NCBI GenBank assembly: GCA_037349105.1
Contig: JAYJMM010000024.1
Coordinates: 1,612,001 to 1,676,000, forward strand
DNA length: 64,000 nt
Direction of reading: 5' to 3'
DNA from: Limnomonas spitsbergensis
Lineage: Eukaryota; Chlorophyta; Chlorophyceae; Chlamydomonadales
This document shows, one piece after another, positions 45,580 to 58,100 of this stretch; the stretch's first letter is position 1; each line of letters opens with the position of its first letter. The translations under genes and the position numbers were made by a program. A model generated the notes under the pieces. It saw only the letters and a list, made by a program, of their open reading frames with translations. It had not been told where the DNA came from and searched no databases.

Positions 45580-45900
45580 TTCGAAGATTTCAGGGGTTTG
45601 CGTAAGAGAGGACAGACAGAGAGGAGATTATCGTTCTCTGAAACGTGCAGCACTTGTAGAGACCGATGAAAGTGTGGCAGATCGCCCGAACCCTGGCCCG
45701 GATACGGGACGTTTGGGGTGCAGATGCGGATGGTGAAGTGGGCGATGCCAAGTGACAACACCGCTCGCCGGACACGCGCTTGCACGCGCCTCGGTTCCTG
45801 CATTTGGGAGGCCGAGTCGTGACGCCTCATAATTCGGGGCCTACTGGTCTCCCTGCCAAGTAATATAAACCTGCGATCCTGCACCCCCCATCCAACCCCG
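45580..45900 (-). promoter_or_regulatory. LHCB 5' flank with a TATA-like box
   Basis: On the minus strand TTTATATTAC lies at about 45858-45867, roughly 280 bp upstream of the LHCB ATG; this would imply a long 5' UTR. No other element is recognisable. Confidence 0.35.
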
Positions 45901-47139
45901 CGGAGCACATGTCGGAACGCTTGTGGTGCAGCAGTTAGTTGGGAGTCGAAGCGGCGTCACAATCCACTAGGGTCGGATTCGATGCTGATTCCCTCTTCCC
46001 ACCGAGTGGTCACTGTGCACGCCTAGCACGTGCTTGTCGACGCCCGACACGCGCTTGGCAACGGTCGGGTGAGTGAGTGACCCCCCCCCCGCACAATCCC
46101 CGGCGGGTGCTGCTCTGGCTCGACCAGTCGGGATTTTCCTCGCTGATTCTTTTGTAATGACGATCGAACCGAAGCTTGCAGATATAATTCGGTGGCACGT
46201 GCCACATACATCACCACCAGCGGCCACATGCCACTCAGTTCGCTGTTAGATTGCAGGTGTCACTTGTCAGCCCTCGCCCACCCGCCCCCGCCCCAGTCGC
46301 AGTGCCCTCGAGCCAGTCAAATTTAGCTTGGGTGGGACCCAGACAATCAGGCACCAACACATGATAGATGTAGCCGATGCCGAACAACAGGTCGGTGGAT
46401 CGCGTCGCATCATCCCTAAGCTTCATGCGCCTATTCGTTGATAACGGCTGGTTGAGTGGTATGAGGCTCGACCAGCGTCCCCGGTCGCTATTTGTTGAAG
46501 ACCTACCATTGTTAGTGAACCTGTCAAACCGAATGCCGAATTTCCAGATATGCCGCAGCATCGTCACACAAACAAACAAATAAAGTTCGCCCATGCATGC
46601 CATGACATGCAACCGCCTTCAGATGCTCGACAGCCTCAATAACAGGATGCAGTCCAGCCTGCTTCAGCACTTGATTGCGCCTGATTGTGGGGCTATCTGA
46701 TTTTGCCGAAAATGGGGGGGGTGGGGGGGTCAGGGAGCTGCAAATCTAGTTGTTACAACGAGCTTGGTAATAGGATCACAGGAGGCACATGCTCCGCAAC
46801 TTCTACATTGCATACACCACAGCGGTGGCTCAGTGAGGCACAGGGTTACCCAGTACGGCCGTATTGGCAAAAATCCCGTACCATATCCCGTACCGTACCG
46901 TTTGACCATACCGTACCGCTTGGAACTACCATACTGTCTATTTTATTACTAGCCCATCCCATTATGCCCGTACCGAACCGTACCGTATTCCCTACCGGGT
47001 TACCCTGGTGAGGCAGCACAGAAGCATATCCCTTATGGCGGCAGCCATGGTGTCCGGACGGCATAAAACTGAAGGTCAAACAGAAGATTGCATGAGGCAT
47101 CTGGTAGGGTGACCATCCGGGTGCACTTAATGGAGGCGC
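45901..47139. other. No recognisable gene; CCGTACC-rich tract
   Basis: 46855-47005 is enriched in repeated CCGTACC/CCGTACCG words, some inverted. The remainder shows only short overlapping ORFs. Confidence 0.5.
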
Positions 47140-48340
47140 TGTTGAGGGCTGGTTTATAGAGGAGCTGAGGTGTCGGTTTCTTGTTTGCAATTCCTTTTTC
47201 TTCTCTTCCTTTTAGTTTCCTTTTCTCCTATCTGAACAGTTGGACGCTCACGAGCCTTCTTGAGCAGGCCCAGAGGTGTAACGTCATTGACTTAATGAAG
47301 GGGCTGAAGCAGGGAGCAGCCATTCCCCAAGCCACCGCGCCCCTTCACATTCCACAGAGAAAGGGACCGGGGATGGGCAGGCCCCCAAGCCAGAGGGCTC
47401 CACAGATTCCACACCTTGTACCTGGGCCACCATACGTGGGATGCATCAGCAATCCAGCATTTTGAGAACAACTATGTAGATATTATGATAGTGTAAACGT
47501 TTCAGACGGACGGCATTCACTGCTTGACACTTTTGTGAAGCCTCTTGTCTGTCCCTTCACAATTTTCCGTTTTTCGTTGTTCCCCTCCCTTGACCCCCTC
47601 CAACCCAACAGCTGGGCGCTCACGCAGCCGAGCCTTTTGAGAGGGGCCCACAGGTTTATCGTCGTTGACCCATGTACGATGCATATCCAATCAAATTAAG
47701 AATTGCCGGACACCAGTACCATCTAGTACCAATACCTACCTATATCCTCAGGGAAACAATAACGACGCCCACAGAAGTGTGAAGGTTACACAAGGAAACA
47801 GTGCGGCATGCATCCCTAGTGAATACTGCTTTCAATGCCGCTCCCTGATGCCCCTGCTGTTGTTTGTGCTGCTAGGGGTGGTGGTCGTGGTGATGCTGCT
47901 GTTGCTGCTGATTATGCTGCTGTTGTTGCTCATGCTTTCTATGCTGCTCCGGTTCCTCCTGCTGCTGTTTGTGCTGCTGATGTTATCAGAGGCAGTGGTT
48001 GTGGTGCATATGTCACTGTTGTTGCTCTTGCTTTCACTGCTGCTCTGGCTCCTCCTGATGCTGCATTCCTGTTCTGGCACCTCCTCCTTCTGCTCATGCT
48101 TCTGCTCCAACATCTCCTGGAGCGGGCAGTCTTGATGGCTATATTTCTTTGCTGCTGCCCCTGCGTACACTGCAGCCCTGGCTCCTCCTGTTCCTGATAT
48201 TGTTTTGTTCCTGTTCTTGCACCTTCTTTTGTCCATGCTTCCTCTGCCTCTACTTCAGAAGTTGAGTTTTTGTGAAGTGTTTGCAGTCCAGCTGAGCATC
48301 ACATTGAAACAGGGCCCAGAGGTGTTATGTCATTGACATG
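47140..48340 (+). repeat. Dispersed repeats and a TGCTGT/CTG microsatellite
   Basis: Tails of the GGCCGAGC family are at 47236-47292, 47606-47670 and 48298-48340. Between them 47840-48110 is a compound microsatellite of CTG, TTG and GGT triplets. It stays open in several frames on both strands and should not be read as a Leu-rich or Ser/Asn-rich gene. Confidence 0.75.
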
Positions 48341-49105
48341 TAAGCTCCTGTTGCCTAGAATGTCTGCAGTTAGGTAATGCCCGGTAGGTTTTATGTTATT
48401 AAGGTCTCTGGTCATGTTCACCTCGCGGGAAGTCAATCAAGTGCCTGTACCGGTTTACAGGCACATGTCCCATGCACCAAATGTGATGCTCTGATGGACT
48501 GTAAAAACTTCACGAACTTCACAAATACGTCACAGTCTTGATGGATATAGTTCCGTGTTGATGACGGAGCACTGTCATCATTGATGAATGTTTTCCTAGG
48601 ATGCTGTTGCCCCTGCGTACACTGCAGCCCTGGCTCAGTCCACCTGATCCTGTATTCCTGTTCTTGGACCTCCTTCTTCTGCCCCTGCATCCGTTGCCTC
48701 TGCTTCAGAAGTGAAGTTTTTGTGAAGTGTTTACAGTCCAGCTGGGCATCACATTGAAGCTCCTGTTGCGAGCAGCCTTGATCAAGGATGCAATGGATGT
48801 ACTTCCGTGTTCATGAGCAATGGATGTACTTCCGTGTTGATGACGTACTGTCCTCATTGATGAACGCTTTCCTAGGGTTTAAAACGGTCCATACCCGCTG
48901 GGCCCTGCTGAACGCTCAGCCACGTGGGGCTGGTAGGGAATGACTAGGCTCAATTCCAGCTACCATGCACAGCCTGGGCCATGGTGAAGCCATGCCATCC
49001 TCCTATATGAGGGGGCAGGAACATGGAACCCGGCGCTCTAAGCGGGGGGAGAGCGAAGATCGAGTGGCGGGTTCGATCCCTCAACCTCTGGATATGGATG
49101 CTTTC
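48341..49105. other. Non-coding; diverged duplication and a SINE-like segment
   Basis: The block at 48698-48780 ('cttcagaagtgaagtttttgt', 'cagtccagctgggcatcac') repeats 48250-48310. A tRNA-promoter-like B box GGTTCGATCCC at 49069-49079, with GGCGCTCTAAGCGG about 35 bp upstream, suggests a tRNA-derived SINE at about 48960-49090. TTACA at 48731-48735 would be a TGTAA signal for the minus-strand gene ending at 49106. Confidence 0.45.
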
Positions 49106-52100
49106 CTAGGGTGCTCTCGGTGGTTGGTTTACGAACAGTGTCCAACCGTGCGGCGGTGGGCGCATTGCGGTAGCAGGTGACACGGGCGGGGGCAGGGGCG
49201 GTGGTGTAGGCGGGGCCATGTCGGGGGGCGGCGGGATCAGATTCATTGGCGGTCGGGTCATGAACAGTGTCCAACCGTGCGGTGGTGGATGCATCGCGGT
49301 AGCTGGTGGTGTGGGCGGGGGTATGGGCGGTGGTGTAGGCGGGGCCATGTCGGGGGGTGGCGGGCTCAGAGTCATTGGCGGCCGGTTCGTGAATAATGTC
49401 CATCGGTGCGGCGGTGGGTGGACTGCGGTAGCTGGTGGCATGGGCGGGGGCAGCGGTGGGCCGGCTGTGGTAGCTTGGGGCGGAGGGTGGGCCACCCTCG
49501 GTGGCTGCTTCACGAATAGTGTCCAGCCATGAGGAGGAGGCTTGGCCTGCTGGTCAGGGTGAGGAGCTGGGGGATGCACACCTGCTCCACTGGGAAGTGG
49601 CGAGGGAGGGTGGGGATCTGGGGGGTGCGCAGCATGTCCGGAAGGTGGTGGCGGCAGAGTTTGAGGGTGTGGAGGAGGGATGCCTCCATTCGGTGGAGGC
49701 GAGGGAGGGTGAGCAACTGGGGGGTTCATAGCCCCAATGGGTGGTGGCGAGGGGGGTTGAGGACTCGGGGGATATAAAGCTCCCACTGGGGACGGCGAGG
49801 GACGACGGGGAGACGGAAATGGTATAGCTTCACTGGGCGGTGGCCAGGGAGGGCGAGGAGCTGGGGGATAGATCGCTCCGCCAGGTGATGGCCAGGGAGG
49901 TCCGGGACTCAGGGGATGCCCCTCTCCCACTGGGGAGGGAGAGGGAGGACGAGGAGCTGGGGGATGCATCGCTCCGCTGGTTGCCGGTGAGGGGGGGCGG
50001 GGGACCGGCATAGGCATGGCGCCAGTTTGTGATGGCGCGGGAGGGGATATGCTAGGGGGCTGCATGCCGCCCTTCGGTGACGGCAAGGGAGGGCTGGGAC
50101 CCGGGGAGTGGACAGTGCCGCTTGGTGACAGCGGAGAAGGGCTCGGGCTTGGAGGCGTGAGGGCTTTATTTTGGGATCCTGGAAGGCAAAGCAGCATACA
50201 CTTCAAGTCAGCCCTTGCAGCCTGTCATCGAAACTTGTCTAAATGAAAATAGGGATATCTAGGGTTCCTTGAGCCTGTCATTAACAGGATAACAAAGATC
50301 TATGGATCCACAACCTTAAAGCCTAACCTACCAGTATATCCTTAACCCTAAATCCCGTAAGCCCCAATCCCTTACCCCTGACTATATGAACCCTGAATCC
50401 GTACCCCTAAATTGTCCCCTGGATCTGCAACCCTAATCCACTCCCATTGGTGAACCCTGTATCGTACCCAAGATCCCTAGCCCTGACCCTTTGGCTTACA
50501 TCCTCAACCCCTTGATCACATCCTAGATCCTAGGTCTTAGATCCTAGATCCTAGGTCTCAGATCCTAGATCCTAGGTCCTGAGTCGTAGGCTCACCTGAG
50601 CATATGTATGTGACGGATAGCCACTTGTACGTCAAGACGCAAGGGTCTCTGGAGAAAGCGGTGAAGCTGTGCAAGGTGGTTACAGGGTGATTGCAGGGTG
50701 GTTGCAGGGTAATTGCAAGGTGGTTGCATGGTGGTTGCATGTTGGTTGCAGGGTGGTTGCAAGATGGTTGCAAGGAGGTTGCATGGTGGTTGCATGGTGG
50801 TTGCATGGTAAGTCGAGGCGCAAAGGTCTCTGGAGAAGCGGTGAAGCTGTACAAGGTGGTTGCAGGGTGGCTACAAGGTGGTTGCAGGGTGGCGGCAAGG
50901 TGGTTGCAGGGTGGTTGCAAGGTGGTTGCATGGTGGTTGCATGTTGGTTGCAGGGTGTGTGCAGGGTACGTCGAGGCGCAAGGACCCAGAGAAAGCAGTG
51001 AAGCTGTGCAAGGTGGTTGCAGGGTGGTTGTAGGGTGGCTACAGAGTGGTTGCAGGGTGGTTGCAGGATAAGTCGCCAAGGTCTCTGGAGAAAGCAGTGA
51101 AGCTGCGCAAGGCGTTGCGGGGTCGTTGAGTAGTTGCAGGGTGGTTACAGGTTATGGGTAAAGGGTTCATGATTCCATGTAATTGAGTGAAGGGCAAAGG
51201 GTTAGGGGTTCAAGGGTAAGGGCAATGGCTTAGGGGTCTAAGGTTAAGGGTTATGGGTAAGGGTAAGGGTTCATGATTCCAGGTGATTGAGTTTAAGGTT
51301 AAGGATTTCGAGTCCGGGAGGCCTACTAGGCCTAAACACTAGTAGGCGGTTGCAGGGCGGTTGCACAAATAATGGAAACCGGACTGTGAAACTTCGATTT
51401 TACCTTTTGATACATATTGTTCAATACGCAGATCTCCTCCCTTTCCTTAACACGGCACGCACACACTTGCAAGTGTCCCTCCCAACATACACACTTAGTG
51501 CTGAGCCTCATGTCAAACCATCTTTGATCTATGCATATCGCCCCATATCCCAACGAGACAGCGCTCGCAGTCACACACCTGCACGTCTCTTTCCCAACAC
51601 ACACCTGCACGCAGTCACCCATTTGCACGCAGTCACACACCTGAACGCAGTCACACACCTGAACGCAGTCACACACCTGAACGCAGTCACACACCTGAAC
51701 GCAGTCACACACCTGAACGCAGTCACACACCTGAACGCAGTCACACACCTGAACGCAGTCGCACACCTGAACGCAGTCACACACCTGAACGCAGTCACAC
51801 ACCTGAACGCAGTCACACACCTGCGCGCAGTCACACACCTGAACGCAGTCACACACCTGAACGCAGTCACACACCTGAACGCAGTCACACACCTGAACGC
51901 AGTCACACACCTGAACGCAGTCACACACCTGAACGCAGTCACACACCTGAACGCAGTCACACACCTGAACGCAGTCACACACCTGAACGCAGTCACACAC
52001 CTGAACGCAGTCACACACCTGCGCGCAGTCACACACCTGAACGCAGTCACACACCTGAACGCAGTCACACACCTGAACGCAGTCACACACCTGAACGCAG

Positions 52101-55100
52101 TCACACACCTGAACGCAGTCACACACCTGAACGCAGTCACACACCTGAACGCAGTCACACACCTGAACGCAGTCACACACCTGCGCGCAGTCACACACCT
52201 GAACGCAGTCACACACCTGCGCGCAGTCACACACCTGAACGCAGTCACACACCTGATCGCAGTCAAACACCTGAACGCAGTCACACACCTGAACGCAGTC
52301 ACACACCTGAACGCAGTCACACACCTGCGCGCAGTCACACACCTGAACGCAGTCACACACCTGAACGCAGTCACACACCTGAACGCAGTCACACACCTGA
52401 ACGCAGTCACACACCTGAACGCAGTCACACACCTGAACGCAGTCACACACCTGATCGCAGTCACACACCTGAACGCAGTCACACACCTGAACGCAGTCAC
52501 ACACCTGAACGCAGTCACACACCTGCGCGCAGTCACACACCTGAACGCAGTCACACACCTGCGCGCAGTCACACACCTGAACGCAGTCACACACCTGCGC
52601 GCAGTCACACACCTGCGCGCAGTCACACACCTGCGCGCAGTCACACACCTGAACGCAGTCACACACCTGCGCGCAGTTGCCAGTAACATACCTGCACGTC
52701 TCTTTCCCAACACACATATGTCGCGTCTCTTCTGCAGCTGATGGCAGGCTGCATGTTGTGTTCTGTACCGCAGCTGTGGCAGCACCATATGGACAGGTGG
52801 TCTTATCAGACCTGTGGCCCAGCAGACAAGCAGGCAGGTGGGTGAGAAGGTAGGTTCTTTATTTCTTCCTTTCTTTAAGAGGGTAGGCAGGCAGGTGGGT
52901 GGTCTGTCAGCCAAGTCAGTCAGTGAAGGGTAGGCTGCATGTCGTGTTTTGTACCGCGGCTGTTGCGGCACCAAATGGACAGGTGGTCTCATCGGATCTA
53001 TGGTCCAGCAGGCAGGCAGGAAGGTGGACAGGCAGGTGGGTGGATGGGCAGGCAGGCATGTGGGTGGGCAGGCAGGCAGGTTGGTGGGTGGGTGGGTGGG
53101 CAGGCAGGTGGGAGGACAGGCTGACAGGTGGGTGGGCAGGCAGGCAGGAAGGTGGACAGGCAGACAGGTGGGAGGGCAGGCAGGCAGGAAGGTGGACAGG
53201 CAGACAGGTGGGTGGGCAGGCAGGAAGGTAGACAGGCAGGTGGGTGGGTGGGCAGATGGAAGGGAAGGCAGGCAGGTGGGTGGGCAGGCAGGCTGGCAGG
53301 CAGGCAGGCAGGCAAGCAGGCAGACAGGTGGGTGGGCAGGTGGGCAGGTGGGCAGGCAGGTAGGCAGGTGGGTGGGTGGGCAGGCAGGCAGGCAAGGAGG
53401 CAGACAGGCAGGCAGAAAGGCAGACAGCCAGGTCGTCTGTCAGGCAAGTCAGTAAAAACAGGGGGTAAGTAGGCTGCATGACATGCGCAGCTTCCTTCTG
53501 GGAGTTTTTTTGCACGACAATCCACCCTATGGAGAGACACACCTGCCGTAGAGGGCCTGGTCCACTGCAGAGATCACGTTCCCAGGTGGGCAGCTGAGGG
53601 CATAGCCTAGCGATGTGAAGGCGAGTTTCCCATCCCCACCCAGTTAACCTGACCGAGGCCTCCCTGTGTCTGCACTCACAACCAAGACTCCTGCACTCGC
53701 GCACCTGGTGGGCCGCTGAGTATGCACAATAGTAGTGTGTAGGCATGTGTCCCCCCCTCCTAGTGTACCTGACCAAGGTCCTCCCATGTCTGCCAAAACT
53801 AGACTCTTGCACACACACACCTCGTGGGCAGCTGCGAGTGCATTTGAATAGTGTGCAGGCATGTGCCCCCCCCCCCCCCCTAGTCTACCTCACTGAGGTC
53901 CTCCCATGTCTGCCAAAACTAGACTCCTGCAATCAAGCATCTGGTGGGCAGCTGAGAGTGCATTTGAATAATGTGTAGGCATGTGCCCCCCCCCCCCCCC
54001 TAGTCTACCTCACTGAGGTCCTCCCATGTCTGCCAAAACTAGACTCCTGCAATCAAGCATCTGGTGGGCAGCTGAGAGTGCATTTGAATAATGTGTAGGC
54101 ATGTGCCCCCCCCCCTAGTCTACCTCACTGAGGTCCTCCCATGTCTGCCAAACCTAGGATCCCTCACTCACACACCTGCTATAGAAGGCTCGGTCCACAG
54201 CAGAGATGACGGTCCCTGGTGTGTAGCTAAGCCTGCATTCTAATGATGTGTAGGCATGTGACCCCCACCCTCGTCCACATGACTGTGTCCCCCCCCCCGT
54301 GTCTGCACTCCACAACAAAAAAACCCTCACTCACTCACCTGCCGTAAAAGGCCCTGTATACTGCAGATAAGATTGCACTAGGTGAGCAGCTGAGCGTACA
54401 CTCGGACAACAACCCTAAGCCCTAATCCGTGACCCTACACCTTGAACCCCAGCCCTTAACCCTTAACCCTAAACCGAGTAGGAATATGTCCTGCCCCCCC
54501 CCTCTAATCTATCTGACCGAAATCCCCCAAGTCTACCTAAGCAAGACCCTTGCTATCACAAGCTACATCCATGCATTCTCGCACCTGCCATACAAGGCCC
54601 GGTCCACTGCAGAGATGACATTGCCAGGAGGGCAGATGACGGTGTAGCCCAGCGGTGGGTAGGCAAGCAAGTACCTGCCCCCCTACTCAACCTGACAATT
54701 GTCCCCCGAAGCCTACCTAAGCAAGACCCATGCATTCTCGCACCTGCCATACAAGACCCGGTCCACTGCAGAGATGACATTGCCAGGAGGGCAGATGAGG
54801 GTGTAGCCCAGCGGTGGGTAGGCAAGCAAGTACCTGCCCCCCCCTACTCAACCTGACAATTGTCCCCCGAAGCCTACCTAAGCAAGACCCATGCATTCTC
54901 GCACCTGCCATATAAGGCCCGGTCCACTGCAGAGATGACATTGCCAGGAGGGCAGATGACGGTGTAGCCCAGCGGTGGGTAGGCAAGCAAGTACCTGCCC
55001 CCCCCTACTCAACCTGACAATTGTCCCCCGAAGCCTACCTAAGCAAGACCCATGCATTCTCGCACCTGCCATACAAGACCCGGTCCACTGCAGAGATGAC

Positions 55101-58100
55101 ATTGCCAGGAGGGCAGATGAGGGTGTAGCCCAGCGGTGGGTAGGCAAGCAAGTACCTGCCCCCCTACTCAACCTGACAATTGTCCCCCGAAGCCTACCTA
55201 AGCAAGACCCATGCATTCTCGCACCTGCCATACAAGACCCGGTCCACTGCAGAGATGACATTGCCAGGAGGGCAGATGAGGGTGTAGTCCAGCGGTGGGT
55301 AGGCAAGCAAGTACCTGCCCCCCTACTCAACCTGACAATTGTCCCCCGAAGCCTACCTAAGCAAGACCCATGCATTCTCGCACCTGCCATACAAGACCCG
55401 GTCCACTGCAGAGATGACATTGCCAGGAGGGCAGATGAGGGTGTAGTCCAGCGGTGGGTAGGCAAGCAAGTACCTGCCCCCCCCTACTCAACCTGACAAT
55501 TGTCCCCCGAAGCCTACCTAAGCAAGACCCATGCATTCTCGCACCTGCCATACAAGACCCGGTCCACTGCAGAGATGACATTGCCAGGAGGGCAGATGAG
55601 GGTGTAGCCCAGCGGTGGGTAGGCAAGCAAGTACCTGCCCCCCCCTACTCAACCTGACAATTGTCCCCCAAAGCCTACCTAAGCAAGACCCATGCATTCT
55701 CGCACCTGCCATACAAGGCCCGGTCCACTGCAGAGATGACATTGCCAGGAGGGCAGATGAGGGTGTAGCCCAGCGGTGGGTAGGCAAGCAAGTACCTGCC
55801 CCCCCCTACTCAACCTGACAATTGTCCCCCAAAGCCTACCTAAGCAAGACCCATGCATTCACACACCTGCCATACAAGGCCCGGTCCACTGCAGAGATGA
55901 CATTGCCAGGAGGGCAGATGAGGGTGTAGTCCAGCGGTGGGTAGGCAAGCAAGTACCTGCCCCCCCCTACTCAACCTGACAATTGTCCCCCAAAGCCTAC
56001 CTAAGCAAGACCCATGCATTCTCGCACCTGCCATACAAGGCCCGGTCCACTGCAGAGATGACATTGCCAGGAGGGCAGATGACGGTGTAGCCCAGCGGTG
56101 GGTAGGCAAGCAAGTACCTGCCCCCCTACTCAACCTGACAATTGTCCCCCGAAGCCTACCTAAGCAAGACCCATGCATTCTCGCACCTGCCATACAAGGC
56201 CCGGTCCACTGCAGAGATGACATTGCCAGGAGGGCAGATGATGAGGGTGTAGCCCAGCGGTGTGTAGGCAAGCAAGTACCTGCCCCCCCCTACTCAACCT
56301 GACAATTGTCCCCCAAAGCCTACCTAAGCTACACCCATGCATTCTCGCACCTGCCATACAAGGCCCGGTCCACTGCAGAGATGACATTGCCAGGAGGGCA
56401 GATGACGGTGTAGCCCAGCGGTGGGTAGGCAAGCAAGTACCTGCCCCCCTACTCAACCTGACAATTGTCCCCCGAAGCCTACCTAAGCAAGACCCATGCA
56501 TTCTCGCACCTGCCATACAAGGCCCGGTCCACTGCAGAGATGACATTGCCAGGAGGGCAGATGATGAGGGTGTAGCCCAGCGGTGTGTAGGCAAGCAAGT
56601 ACCTGCCCCCCCCTACTCAACCTGACAATTGCCCCCCTTAGTCTACCTAAGCTACACCCATGCATTCTCGCACCTGCCATACAAGGCCCGGACCACTGCA
56701 GAGATGACATTGCCAGGTGGGCAGATGATGAGGGTGTAGCCCAGCGGTGTGTAGGCAAGCAAGTACCTGCCCCCCTGCTCGACCTGCCCATTGTCCCCCT
56801 TAGTCTACCTAAGCAAGACCCATGTATTCACGCACCTGCCATAAAAGGCCCGGTCCACTGCAGAGATAACGTTGCCTGTTGGGCAGCTGAGGGTGTAGCC
56901 CAGCGGTGTGTAGGCGAGGGCGTTGCACCAGGGACCAACATCATTGATGCCCGCTGATATGGGCTCTGCAATCAATAAAAATATCAGCAGCGAAACACTC
57001 GGCAATTAGCAGCTTTATGGGCTCTGACACTAAAACAGGGGAAGACCAACAGCAACATGGCACTTAAAGCATGCATGCAATGTAGCTCAAGGTAGCACGA
57101 TATGGATATCATATAATATGATATGATATGGTGTTTTGACCATATCATATTTTGCAGTCAAAAGTGATTGCAGCCTAAAACCTGCAGTGTTTACAAAGGA
57201 CAAGCCCATGCATTCGGTATGTGCACTACCCTTGACCCCATTCGCATACATACTGACATGGCAGCATGCAGCATGCAAGCAATCCCTCTGACCCCTACGG
57301 CCAAGGGGTCACCTAGGTCACCATGCATCCATGCATCCACATTTTCCATGGTAAATGCTTTCTGTGTCGCAAAATCTTGCAACAACTAGGCCCATTCTGG
57401 CGTAGAACGGTCGGCATGGCAGAAGAGCCATTTTCCCAAATCAATACCAATTCACCATTCCCATGCCCATGCATGGAGAAGTTGATACAATATAATATCA
57501 TATTTTACTACATCATATCATGTTGCTGATATGATATGATATGATATGATGGCCCCAAAGACTATATCGTGCTACCTTGATGTAGCTATTATATGGCAGT
57601 TATAAAAGCGGCAGTTAGAAAGATGGCAGTTAGAAGTGTGGCAGTACGAAAGATGGCAGTTAGAAGTGTGGCAGTCAGAAAGGTGGCATTTAAGAAGGTG
57701 GCAGTAAGAAAGGTGGCAGTTAGGAAGGTGACAATTAGGGAGGTGGCATTTGATTCAGTAGTTCAGTGTGCACAAAATATGCATGCATCACATGTTATGT
57801 AGGCAGCATCAGGGCAGTTCAGAGTGAAGGAGTTTCGGTTCAGGATTCAAGGGTTTCACCAACATATTTCCTGTTATGTGGGGACCATGAGGGCTGTTCA
57901 GAGTGAAGGAAGTTCAGCTTGTGGATTTAGGGTAGTTAACCAGCATGTTTACCCCCCTGTCCTGTAGGCCCCAGGAGAGCGATGCAGTGCGAAGGAAGTT
58001 GGGGTTCAGGGTTAAGGGTTTCACCAGCACGTATTTCCCTCCTGTTATGTAGAACCCAGCAGGGCAATTCAGTGTGAAGGATATCTGGGTTTGGAGCATG

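Noticed and set aside
47665..48236. Leu/Val-rich and Ser/Asn-rich ORFs resembling membrane or low-complexity proteins
   Set aside because: They are readings of a CTG/TTG/GGT compound microsatellite on either strand.
50325..50470. Chromosome end or internal telomere
   Set aside because: CCCTAA words are irregular, occur in both orientations at 50.3, 51.2 and 54.4 kb, and lie in introns of a gene that continues on both sides.
51600..52670. CRISPR-like regular array
   Set aside because: The repeats are contiguous with no spacers, and the DNA is eukaryotic. It is a minisatellite.
51287..52992. Long ORFs of 460-484 codons (THLNAV, CDCVQV and RCVTAF repeats) on both strands
   Set aside because: They exist only because an 18-bp minisatellite is open in several frames. 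There is no start context, domain or unique sequence.
52916..53818. Pro/Cys/Leu-rich 300-codon ORF on the minus strand
   Set aside because: Produced by CAGG/GTGG tetranucleotide repeats. The only gene-like part (53543-53640) is in another frame and is a decayed lectin cassette.
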